Assembly (NCBI RefSeq): GCF_024298825.1
Contig: NZ_CP101153.1
Coordinates: 3,968,001 to 4,032,000 of the forward strand
Length of the DNA: 64,000 bases
Direction of reading: 5' to 3'
Origin: Haloglomus salinum
Lineage (GTDB): Archaea; Halobacteriota; Halobacteria; Halobacteriales; Haloarculaceae
In this document: positions 52,462 to 60,326 of the stretch, in pieces
Position numbering within the stretch: position 1 is the stretch's first letter
Layout: each line of letters starts with the position of its first letter
Made by a program: the position numbers and the translations under genes
Notes under the pieces: generated by a model
Seen by the model: the letters and a program-made list of their open reading frames with translations, nothing else
What the model was told of the DNA's origin: nothing
Database searches by the model: none

Positions 52462-52769
52462 ACATCCGATAGCCGTGTTCGGGTCAAAGGCCTTCCGGCA
52501 GGTACGTGGCAGGTATTCGCAGGTATCTCCGTCGTCGTTCCCATCGTTAGAGAGCGCGAGGGCTACGTAGGCGTTCCTGATGTCGACAGGCCAGTCGTCA
52601 GGGAGTATTCAATCGTTACAGAACACGTAATGCTATAATTCCAAAATTACTGAACGAAATCCGTATTAAGATTCTGGAGAGAGGACTTTAGACCGAACGG
52701 TCCATCCCGTTCCACTTCCACTCCGGGGTGCCAAGCTTCAGACCCCCTCGCCGGCATACAACCGCATAG
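52462..52769. other. 308-base divergent region between the metalloprotease and polymerase genes
   Basis: No gene is supported in any frame. The left part holds a TATA-like GGCCTTTGACC at about 52483-52493 for the metalloprotease and three GCAGGTA repeats. The middle (52605-52680) is a strongly AT-rich island (TGCTATAATTCC, AAATCCGTATTAAGATTC) of unknown role. The right end has GCATACAAC about 9-16 bases before the dinB ATG. Confidence 0.5.
52498..52525. repeat. three helically phased GCAGGTA direct repeats
   Basis: GCAGGTA begins at 52498, 52509 and 52519, spacing 11 and 10 bases, so the copies lie on one face of the helix. They are just upstream of the metalloprotease TATA-like element, a typical activator-site position. 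Confidence 0.6.
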
Positions 52770-54149
52770 ATGCCCGAGCGCGCGGAACTCCCGGGAGCGC
52801 CAGAGCCCGAGGACCGAGTGGTGGCCCACCTCGACCTCGACTGCTTCTACGCCAGCGCAGAGCGGCTCCGCGAGCCCGAACTCGAAGGCGAACCTGTCGT
52901 CGTCGGGATGGGGTACGAGCCGGGCGACACCATTGGTGCGGTCGCCACCGCCTCCTACGAGGCCCGGGAGTTCGGCGTCGAGAGCGCGATGCCCATCGAG
53001 GAGGCGCTCGAACGGCTACCGCGGCGCGCGAACGTCGACAGGTCGGCGCCACGGGCCGACGGAACGGACGACCCCGATGCCCCGGCCCCCGACGAATCCG
53101 GGTTCTACCGTCCCGTGGACATGGCCTTCTACGAGGAGACCGCGGCCGAGGTGAAGTCAATCCTCCACGACGAGGCCGAGACCGTCCGCGAGGTGAGCAT
53201 CGACGAGGCGTACCTGGACCTGACCCCGGAGGGCTGGGACGGCGCTCGCGCGGCCGTCGAGCACATCCGCGAACGCATCCGCGAGGAGGTGGGCGTCGTC
53301 GCGAGCGTCGGCGTCGCGCCGAACATGTCCACGGCCAAGGTCGCCTCCGACCACGACAAGCCCGACGGTCTCGTCGTCGTCGGTCCCGACGAGGTCCGTG
53401 AGTTCCTCGCGCCCATCCCCGTCGACGACCTGCACGGCGTGGGGCCCGTGACGGCCCGGACGCTGCGCGAGCGCGGCATCGAGACGGCAGGCGACGTGGC
53501 CGAGGCGGACCTCGTCGAACTGGAGCGCGAATTCGGCGAGCGGGGTCGGGAACTGTACGACCGCGCGCGGGGACGCGACGACCGGGCGGTCGAACCACGG
53601 GGACGGCCCAAGAGTCTCTCCAGCGAGTCCGCGCTGGAGGCGACCGACGACGGGGCGACGAAACGTGACCTCGTGCGCTCGCTTGCGGCCGACGTGAGCG
53701 AGCGCGCCCGGGCGAAAGACGCCCTCTACCGCACCATCGGCATCAAGGTCGTCCAACCACCCTTCGACGTGAACACGCGCGCCCGGTCGCTCTCGGGGCC
53801 CGTCGACGACCCCGAGCTGGTCGAGGCGGTGGCGCTGGACCTCCTCGGCGAGTTCTCGGACGCCGAGGTCCGCAAACTCGGTGTCCGGGTGTCGAACCTC
53901 GATTTCACGGCAGCCGACCAGGCGACCATCGACGGCTGGGAAGGTGGCGGGGAGTCGGCGCCCCGCGACGAGCCCACTCGGACCGGTGCGGCGGACACAT
54001 CGCCGGACGGGGAGGTTCCGACCGAGGCGGAGCAGGCGACCATCGGCGGCTGGGAGCACGGGACGGCGGACGACGGCACGGAGGAGGACTCTGCCTGGCA
54101 CATCCGCCGGGGACAGACCCGGCTCCCGGAGTTCGTCGACGAGGAGTGA
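52770..54149 (+). CDS. dinB: DNA polymerase IV, Y family (DinB)
   Basis: A 459-residue translesion polymerase. The catalytic motifs are VVAHLDLDCFYASAERL and VREVSIDEAYLDLT, with the thumb/HhH part LHGVGPVTARTLRERGI and a little-finger domain. The C-terminal 80 residues are acidic and disordered but contain three PCNA-interaction-like motifs: QATIDGW (about 384), QATIGGW (about 421) and the terminal QTRLPEF (about 449-455). An insert of about 25 residues (VDRSAPRADGTDDPDAPAPD) follows the finger. ATG start; promoter not clear. Confidence 0.93.
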   Translation: MPERAELPGAPEPEDRVVAHLDLDCFYASAERLREPELEGEPVVVGMGYEPGDTIGAVATASYEAREFGVESAMPIEEALERLPRRANVDRSAPRADGTDDPDAPAPDESGFYRPVDMAFYEETAAEVKSILHDEAETVREVSIDEAYLDLTPEGWDGARAAVEHIRERIREEVGVVASVGVAPNMSTAKVASDHDKPDGLVVVGPDEVREFLAPIPVDDLHGVGPVTARTLRERGIETAGDVAEADLVELEREFGERGRELYDRARGRDDRAVEPRGRPKSLSSESALEATDDGATKRDLVRSLAADVSERARAKDALYRTIGIKVVQPPFDVNTRARSLSGPVDDPELVEAVALDLLGEFSDAEVRKLGVRVSNLDFTAADQATIDGWEGGGESAPRDEPTRTGAADTSPDGEVPTEAEQATIGGWEHGTADDGTEEDSAWHIRRGQTRLPEFVDEE

Positions 54150-54189
54150 CGACCGACGGCCTTTCGACGCTGGCCGACCGACCACTGGC

Positions 54190-54465
54190 GTGAACAAGCT
54201 CCCCGTCGCCGGCGAGGACGCGTGGCGGCTCCCGCGACACGCCCACATCATCGTCTACGAGACCGAGGACGGGAACGAGTTCCTCACCATCTACGACTGC
54301 GGCGCGGCCCAGAAACCCCCCTCCGCGCAGGTCATCGGCAACCTCGTCCGCGTCGACGCCGCCCACGAGACCGAACGCCAGCCGACGGGCTACGTGGTGC
54401 GGATGCGCGAGGAGTCGCGGCTCGAACGGCTGGACGAGGACCACTGGGTCGTCCGGGCGGAGTGA
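54190..54465 (+). CDS. small conserved haloarchaeal protein, unknown
   Basis: A 91-residue protein from a GTG at 54190. It reads NKLPVAGEDAWRLPRHAHII, VYETEDGNEFLTIYDCG and YVVRMREESRLERLDEDHWV, a small alpha/beta fold with one cysteine. It follows dinB on the same strand after 40 bases and may share its transcript. Function unknown; the longer upstream reading overlaps dinB. Confidence 0.65.
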   Translation: MNKLPVAGEDAWRLPRHAHIIVYETEDGNEFLTIYDCGAAQKPPSAQVIGNLVRVDAAHETERQPTGYVVRMREESRLERLDEDHWVVRAE

Positions 54466-54525
54466 TGGCCTGCCGGACGCGACCCGTCCCGAAGACCTAT
54501 GCGGAACACCGCCGCAAACCCGACC

Positions 54526-54747
54526 ATGGCTGCACCCTCCATCGAGGACACGTTCGTGGCCCGCCTCTTCCTCGGACTGCTCGTCATCGCAGCGATGTTC
54601 GCTGGCGGTGGCGCGCTCGCACAGGTCCTCCTGGCCCTGGGCGTTCCGTTCGGTGACTGGATCGGCGCGGGCGTCGGGGCGTTGGCGGTGTTCCTGGGGT
54701 TCGCCGTCCTGTACAACCGCCTCTTCGAGGCGCCCGAGACGGCGTAG
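54526..54747 (+). CDS. small two-helix membrane protein (tandem copy 1)
   Basis: A 73-residue membrane protein, AAPSIEDTFVARLFLGLLVI, with two hydrophobic segments. It is a paralogue of the gene at 54835: AGPSIVDTLAGRLVAGAATF. ATG at 54526 aligns with that start; an ATG at 54499 would add nine residues. No function known. Confidence 0.6.
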   Translation: MAAPSIEDTFVARLFLGLLVIAAMFAGGGALAQVLLALGVPFGDWIGAGVGALAVFLGFAVLYNRLFEAPETA

Positions 54748-54834
54748 TGACGGTCACGCCCGGCCCCGTGTTCCTCCCCGGCCGTGGCCCGGACCAGCCG
54801 AGGACGTATCCTCATCACGCTGCGACGACCCGCT

Positions 54835-55056
54835 ATGGCGGGGCCCTCCATCGTCGACACCCTGGCCGGTCGACTCGTGGCCGGCGCCGCTACCTTCGTG
54901 ACAATGGTGGTCGTCGCGGCTGCGGTCGCTCCCCACATCCGGGCGACAGGCGTCCCGTACACGGACCTGGTCGCCACCGGAATCGGTGGGCTCGTGGCCT
55001 TCCTCGCCGTGATGGGACGGTACCGAATCTACCGGGGGTCCATCGGAGGCGGCTAG
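54835..55056 (+). CDS. small two-helix membrane protein (tandem copy 2)
   Basis: A 73-residue membrane protein starting AGPSIVDTLAGRLVAGAATF, then VVVAAAVAPHIRATGVPYTD and a second helix. Same length and layout as its tandem neighbour at 54526, to which it is related. It converges with the acyl-CoA synthetase gene, 9 bases between stops. Confidence 0.6.
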   Translation: MAGPSIVDTLAGRLVAGAATFVTMVVVAAAVAPHIRATGVPYTDLVATGIGGLVAFLAVMGRYRIYRGSIGGG

Positions 55057-55065
55057 CCAGCGCGG

Positions 55066-56757
55066 TCAGTCCTCGGTCGGGTCCTCGGTCCGGTCGCGGA
55101 GCTCGGTCCGGCGGATCTTCCCGGTGACCGTCTTCGGCAGCTCGTCGACGAACTCGATCTCGCGGGGGTACTCGTGGGCCGCGAGTTCGTTCCGGACGTG
55201 CTCCCGGATGTCCTCCTTCAGGTCGTCGGTGCCCTCGGTGCCCTCGGCCAGCCGGATGTAGGCCTTCACGATGGTCCCGCGCTGGCGGTCCGGCTTGGGA
55301 ACGACGGCGCCCTCGGCGACCGAGGGGTGCTCGCCGAGCGCCGACTCGACCTCGAACGGGCCGATGCGGTAGCCCGACGAGATGATGACGTCGTCCGCGC
55401 GCCCCTCGAACCAGAAGTAGCCGTCCTCGTCGACGTGGCCGAGGTCGCCGGAGAGATACCACTCGCCGTCCGGGCCGTCGACGAAGCAGTCGGCGGTCTT
55501 CTCGGGCTTCTCCCAGTAGCCCGCGAAGAAGCAGGGGTAATCGCCCCGTTCGGCGATTTCACCCGTCTCGCCCGGGTCGAGTACCTCGCCGGTGTCGGGG
55601 TCGACGACGGCGGCCTCGACGCCGGGAAGCGGGCGGCCCATGCTGCCGGGCTTCAGCTCCATCGACGGGTAGTTGTTGATTATCATGTTCCCCGTCTCGG
55701 TCTGTCCGTAGGTGTCGTGGATGGTGACGCCGAGCGTCTCCTCACCCCACTCCACGACGCCCGCCGAGAGCGGTTCGCCGATGGAGAGCGCGTGGCGAAG
55801 GTCCAGGTCGACACCGCCGAGGACGGACTCGTGCTCGCGGAGCATCCGGTACGCGGTGGGGACCGAGAACAGGACGGTGATGGGGTAGTCGTCGAGCAGC
55901 GCGGCCCACTCCTCGGGGTCGAACTCGTCCTCGTAGGTGAACAGCGAGGTGCCCCAGAACCACGCGCCGAGCGTGTTGATGGGGCCGGTCAGCCATCCGA
56001 GGTCGCCGGTCGACCAGTAGAGGTCCTCGCCCGGTTCGAGGTCGACGGCGAACTGCTGTGTGGCAGCGACGCCGGCCACCCAGCGGTGCTTGTGGCGGAC
56101 GCCCTTCGCGGGGCCGGTCGTGCCCGAGGTGTAGTAGAGGAGCGCGTCGTCGTCACCGCTGGTCCGGACGGTCTCGAACTCGTCGTCCGCGGCGTCGACG
56201 GCCTCGTGGTAGTCGATATCGCCCTCGCTGGCCTCACCCTCCTCGCTGTCGACCACGATGACCTGCTCGACGCTCGGGATCTGCTCCATCGCCTCGGCGA
56301 CGGTGTCGCGGTTGCCCGTCGTCGTGACGACCACCTTCGCGTCGCAGTCGCCGAGCCGGTAAGCGATACCGTCCGGACCGAACCGCTCGTTGACACTGCC
56401 CCAGACGGCGCCGGTCTTCAGCGTCCCGATGAGCGCGGCGTAGTGCTCCGGGACGCGGGGCATGTACGAGAACACGCGGTCGCCCCGCTCGACGTACTCG
56501 TCGAGGACGTTGGCGAAGCGGTTCGACTCCGCCGCGAGGTCGGCGAAGGTGACGGTCTCCTCCTCGCCGTCGGCACCGACGTACTGGAGGGCGGTCCGCT
56601 CGGGGGTCGCCGCTGCGTGGCGGTCGACGGTCTCGTGCGCGATGTTCAGTTCGTCCGGTGCGGACCAGTCGGCCTCGGCGTACAGCCGGTCCCACTCGAA
56701 CGACTCGTACTCCTGCTCGTAGTTCGCAAGGTTCGGCTGGGACTCCTGTTGTGACAT
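55066..56757 (-). CDS. acyl-CoA / acetyl-CoA synthetase (medium-chain type)
   Basis: A 563-residue adenylate-forming enzyme that activates a carboxylic acid with ATP and CoA. The P-loop LLYYTSGTTGPAKGVRHKH, IHDTYGQTETGN, the WFEGRADDVIISSGYRIGPF hinge and KTVTGKIRR with the catalytic lysine are clear. The sequence most resembles medium-chain/acyl-CoA synthetases. The ATG at 56757 follows a TATA-like element with a perfect palindrome next to it. Other acyl-CoA genes lie 2.7-6 kb downstream on the opposite strand. Confidence 0.9.
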   Translation of the reverse strand: MSQQESQPNLANYEQEYESFEWDRLYAEADWSAPDELNIAHETVDRHAAATPERTALQYVGADGEEETVTFADLAAESNRFANVLDEYVERGDRVFSYMPRVPEHYAALIGTLKTGAVWGSVNERFGPDGIAYRLGDCDAKVVVTTTGNRDTVAEAMEQIPSVEQVIVVDSEEGEASEGDIDYHEAVDAADDEFETVRTSGDDDALLYYTSGTTGPAKGVRHKHRWVAGVAATQQFAVDLEPGEDLYWSTGDLGWLTGPINTLGAWFWGTSLFTYEDEFDPEEWAALLDDYPITVLFSVPTAYRMLREHESVLGGVDLDLRHALSIGEPLSAGVVEWGEETLGVTIHDTYGQTETGNMIINNYPSMELKPGSMGRPLPGVEAAVVDPDTGEVLDPGETGEIAERGDYPCFFAGYWEKPEKTADCFVDGPDGEWYLSGDLGHVDEDGYFWFEGRADDVIISSGYRIGPFEVESALGEHPSVAEGAVVPKPDRQRGTIVKAYIRLAEGTEGTDDLKEDIREHVRNELAAHEYPREIEFVDELPKTVTGKIRRTELRDRTEDPTED

Positions 56758-56768
56758 CAGCGGCGTGT

Positions 56769-56790
56769 ATTGCCGGCAATGTCTTAAACT
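56769..56790. promoter_or_regulatory. palindromic operator candidate beside the acyl-CoA synthetase TATA box
   Basis: ATTGCCGGCAAT at 56769-56780 is a perfect 12-bp palindrome placed directly between the TATA-like AGTTTAAGAC (minus strand, 56781-56790) and the start codon (56757). This is where a repressor would block transcription start. Confidence 0.55.
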
Positions 56791-56899
56791 TCGTTCCACT
56801 TCCCGCGACACGAGAAGAGCCGGGACACGCCAGTTCGAGCCGCGTCGGTCGTCCGTCTGACGCGGGTTCTTGTGCCCGGAGCGCCCCGCTCGTAACAAC

Positions 56900-59374
56900 A
56901 TGGGCGACGAGGACACCGAAGCGATTCGGGTCGGCGAGACGAGCGAGGGCGTCGCGGCCGACGCGCCAGCCGGGAACAACGTCGAACTCCCGGTCGTGGA
57001 GCTGATGACCGGGCGCGGGTTCGTGACCGGGAAGAGCGGAGGAGGTAAGTCGAATACAGCGAGCGTTGTCATCGAGAAACTGCTCGATAGGGGACTACCC
57101 GTCATGATTGTCGATATAGATGGCGAATATTATGGCTTGAAGGAAGAATACGAGATTCTCCACGTCGGCGCCGACGAGGAGTGCGACCTCGTGGTCAACG
57201 AGGAGCACGCGGGGAAACTGTCCGAACTCGCCCTCGAACAGAACGTCCCCATCATCCTCGACGTCTCCTCGTTCCTCGACGAGTCCGACGCGCGGGACCT
57301 GCTGACCGCCGTGGCGCGCAACCTGTTCGCGAAGGAGAAGAAGCTCAAGCAGCCCTTCCTGCTCGTCGTGGAGGAGGTCCACGAGTACATTCCGGAGGGC
57401 GGTGGGCTCGACGAGTGCGGGCGGATGCTCATCAAGGCGGCCAAGCGCGGCCGCAAGCACGGGCTGGGGGTGGTCGGCGTCTCCCAGCGCCCGGCCGACG
57501 TGAAGAAGGACTTCATCACGCAGTGCGACTGGCTCGTCTGGCACCGCCTCACCTGGGAGAACGACACGAAGGTCGTCAGCCGCATCCTCGGGCGGGAGTA
57601 CGCCGACGCCATCGAGGACATGGACGACGGCGAGGCGTTCGTCCTCACGGACTGGTCCGAGCGGGTGCGGCGGGTCCAGTTCGACCGCAAGGAGACGTTC
57701 GACGCCGGTGCGACCCCCGGGCTCGACGACTTCGAGCGCCCGGAACTCAAGTCCGTCAGCAGCGACCTCGTCCAGGACCTCGAGGCCATCTCGGAGGCCG
57801 AGGAGCGCCGCGAGTCCCGCATCCAGGAGCTCGAGCGCAAGCTCGCCGACAGGGACGAGCGAATCGAGGAGCTCGAAGAGCAGCTCGCCGAGGCGAAGGA
57901 CCTCTCGAAGATGGCCGAGCGGTTCTCGCGGGCGATGATCGAGCACGCCTCCGGCCGCGCCTTCCGGACGGACGTGACCGTCGGCACCCAGACCGAGATG
58001 GACGACTGGCGCAAGCAGGCACTCCGGGGCGAGCACGTGGAGGCGACCCGGCGGCCGGCCAACCCGACCGACGAGTACCTCGAGGCCGAGGCGGAGGCAC
58101 GGGCCGAGGTCGCCGCCGAGGGGCCGACCGACGCCGGAACCGAGACGGACGACGACCCCGTCCCGGACGAACCACAGACGGAGACGACCGCGCCGCCAGG
58201 CTGGCCCGAGGAGGCCGACGACGGGGCGAACGGGGACGCGGAATCCGGCTCGGGCAGCGCCCCGGACGGGACCGGGAACTCCTCCGCGGGGAGTACCGCG
58301 GCCGAGATCGATGCGGCGTTCGAGGCGCTGACGGGCGCCGAGGAGCCGACGGGCGCCGAGGAGCCGACGGGCGCCGAGGAGCCGACGGGGGAGCGTGAAG
58401 GGACGGCCGAGGTCAGTCGCGAGGACCCGGCGACCGGAAAGACATCGGCGACCGAGTCGCAACCAGGGGCGACCGAGCCGGGGGCTGAATCCGAGGACGG
58501 GACCGTCGGGTCCGCCACCGGTGTCCCGGGAGCGGACGGCGGTGACGACGGCTGGCCGGAGTTCAGCGCGGACGCCGCGGAGTCAGCTACCACGACAGAC
58601 GAGTCGTCGACCGTCGAGACCGTCGTCGAGGCCTCCGACCCCGGCTTCGAGCGCGAGGTGGTGCGCGAGGTCAAAGCGACCATCCGCGGGTTCGACGAGG
58701 TGACCCGGCGGATGCTGGCCCACTACCGGGAGCAGGGCGCCTGCGACCCGGTCGACGCCCACGTCGCGGCGGGCGGTGACGGCAACCGGACCCGCGCGTA
58801 CAGCCGGAACCGGACGCTCCGACAGGCCGACCTCGTCGCACACGCGGGCCGGGGACGGTACGGCTGTCGCCTCGCCGCCCACCTCCGAGAGGCTCACGGC
58901 GACCGGCTCTCGGAGGCGGAACTCGCGGCGGCCATCGAGACGGTCGAGGCGGCGTTCGTCGAGGGCCGCCAGTGCGTGACAGGGTCGGTGGCCGAGGCCG
59001 AGACATCCCCCGAGCCAGCGACGACCGACTCACCCGAGGACGAGCCAGCCTCGGCGGGGGAATCCGCTGGCGAAACAGGCAACGCGGGGACCGACGTGGC
59101 CGACGACGTACTCGCGCCGGACGACGACGCGGAGTTCATCGACGCCGAGGCGGTGCAGGCCGACGAGGAGTCGGCAGTCGGTGCGAGCACGGCGGCACTG
59201 GACGACGACCTGGCCGACGTGCCTCGGGGCACGGAGGACGTGGACCCCGACCAGAGCGTCGCGAACGCCAGCGGCGACGGTGGCGACGGGAGCCGACAGT
59301 TCCAGCCACCCGAGGAGCGAACCGCCTCGGACGGCGGCGAGTCGGACGACTTCCCGAAGTGGCCCGGCGAGTAA
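56900..59374 (+). CDS. HerA/DUF87-type ATPase with coiled coil and acidic tail
   Basis: An 824-residue protein. Residues 28-270 form a HerA/FtsK-like ATPase: Walker A GKSGGGKS (44-51), VDIDGEYYGL, Walker B LLVVEEVHE (154-162) and VSQRPADV. Residues about 290-345 form a coiled coil (RIQELERKLADRDERIEELE). A 230-residue acidic disordered linker with the TGAEEP repeat follows, then a predicted helical domain at about 580-695 (EVVREVKATIRGFDEVTRRM), and another acidic tail. It is related to archaeal DNA translocases but no NurA gene is next to it. The ATG at 56900; base composition dips at 57045-57165. Confidence 0.85.
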   Translation: MGDEDTEAIRVGETSEGVAADAPAGNNVELPVVELMTGRGFVTGKSGGGKSNTASVVIEKLLDRGLPVMIVDIDGEYYGLKEEYEILHVGADEECDLVVNEEHAGKLSELALEQNVPIILDVSSFLDESDARDLLTAVARNLFAKEKKLKQPFLLVVEEVHEYIPEGGGLDECGRMLIKAAKRGRKHGLGVVGVSQRPADVKKDFITQCDWLVWHRLTWENDTKVVSRILGREYADAIEDMDDGEAFVLTDWSERVRRVQFDRKETFDAGATPGLDDFERPELKSVSSDLVQDLEAISEAEERRESRIQELERKLADRDERIEELEEQLAEAKDLSKMAERFSRAMIEHASGRAFRTDVTVGTQTEMDDWRKQALRGEHVEATRRPANPTDEYLEAEAEARAEVAAEGPTDAGTETDDDPVPDEPQTETTAPPGWPEEADDGANGDAESGSGSAPDGTGNSSAGSTAAEIDAAFEALTGAEEPTGAEEPTGAEEPTGEREGTAEVSREDPATGKTSATESQPGATEPGAESEDGTVGSATGVPGADGGDDGWPEFSADAAESATTTDESSTVETVVEASDPGFEREVVREVKATIRGFDEVTRRMLAHYREQGACDPVDAHVAAGGDGNRTRAYSRNRTLRQADLVAHAGRGRYGCRLAAHLREAHGDRLSEAELAAAIETVEAAFVEGRQCVTGSVAEAETSPEPATTDSPEDEPASAGESAGETGNAGTDVADDVLAPDDDAEFIDAEAVQADEESAVGASTAALDDDLADVPRGTEDVDPDQSVANASGDGGDGSRQFQPPEERTASDGGESDDFPKWPGE
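58331..58384. repeat. 18-bp tandem repeat, three identical copies
   Basis: ACGGGCGCCGAGGAGCCG three times without change, encoding TGAEEP three times in the acidic linker of the HerA-type ATPase. It changes linker length by whole codons. Confidence 0.9.
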
Positions 59375-59430
59375 ACAGTTAGCAACCTACTTACAGTTCA
59401 ACGAGTGGTCTATTTTCGGGGTTCCGAAAT

Positions 59431-59439
59431 CGTATAGTG
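59431..59439 (+). promoter_or_regulatory. TATA-like element of the enoyl-CoA hydratase gene
   Basis: CGTATAGTG lies 25-33 bases before the ATG at 59464 in an 89-base intergenic gap that is AT-rich. Confidence 0.45.
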
Positions 59440-59463
59440 GTAACCCGTCGCAAGCCCTGACAC

Positions 59464-60270
59464 ATGGTAGACGCCGACGAACTGTCGAACGAGGACCTCG
59501 ACGTCTCCGTCAGCGACGACGGGCTGGTGGCACGGGCCACCATCGACCGGTACGAGGACCGGAACTCACTGAACGACGCCGTCATCGGCGGGCTGGAGGA
59601 CACCCTCGCGGCGGCCTCCGAGGACGGGACCCGCGTGGTCGTCATCCGCGGTGCCGGTGGCACGTTCTGCGCCGGCGGCGACATCAAGGGGATGGCCTCG
59701 AACATGGGTCAGGGGCCGATGGCGTACCGCGACGGCTTCTCCGGGATGGCGAACCTCATCGAGGCCATCGTCGACGCGAACGTCCTCGTCGTGGCGGCCG
59801 TCGAGGGCTACTGTCTCGCCGGTGGGATGGGTCTCGCAGCCGCCTGCGACGTCATCCTCACGAGTGACGGCGCGACCTTCGGCACTCCGGAGGTCGACAT
59901 CGGCCTGTTCCCGGCGCAGGCACTGGTCCCCATCATGCGCACGGTCAACGAGAAGCAGGCGCTGCACCTGCTGTTCACGGGCGAGCACATCGACCCGGAG
60001 AAGGCCTACGAGATCGGCTTCGTCACGGAGGTCGTCGAGGCGGACCACTTCGAGGAGGAACTGGACGACCTCGTCGACTCGCTGGCCAACTCCTCGCCCG
60101 TCATGATCGAGGTTGGCAAACAGTCCTACTACAACCAGCGCGACATGGGGTTCGACGAAGCGCTCTCGTACATGCGCGAGATTATCTCGCTCATCGCGAT
60201 GAGCGACGACACCGAGGAGGGCATCAACGCGTTCCTCACCGACAGCGAGCCGGACTGGAAGGGTCGCTGA
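59464..60270 (+). CDS. enoyl-CoA hydratase/isomerase family protein
   Basis: A 268-residue crotonase. ARATIDRYEDRNSLNDAVIG, the oxyanion loop GGTFCAGGDIKGM and GYCLAGGMGLAAACDVI are clear, and TPEVDIGLFPAQA follows. The catalytic Glu of typical hydratases would lie in the EVDIGLFPAQA region. Substrate unknown. It is followed after 56 bases by the BKACE gene on the same strand, without a separate promoter visible, so both probably share a transcript. Confidence 0.92.
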   Translation: MVDADELSNEDLDVSVSDDGLVARATIDRYEDRNSLNDAVIGGLEDTLAAASEDGTRVVVIRGAGGTFCAGGDIKGMASNMGQGPMAYRDGFSGMANLIEAIVDANVLVVAAVEGYCLAGGMGLAAACDVILTSDGATFGTPEVDIGLFPAQALVPIMRTVNEKQALHLLFTGEHIDPEKAYEIGFVTEVVEADHFEEELDDLVDSLANSSPVMIEVGKQSYYNQRDMGFDEALSYMREIISLIAMSDDTEEGINAFLTDSEPDWKGR

Positions 60271-60326
60271 GACCACCCTGCCGAAGCATCGCCCGCTAAC
60301 CACCACGAATCCCCCACGACACCACA

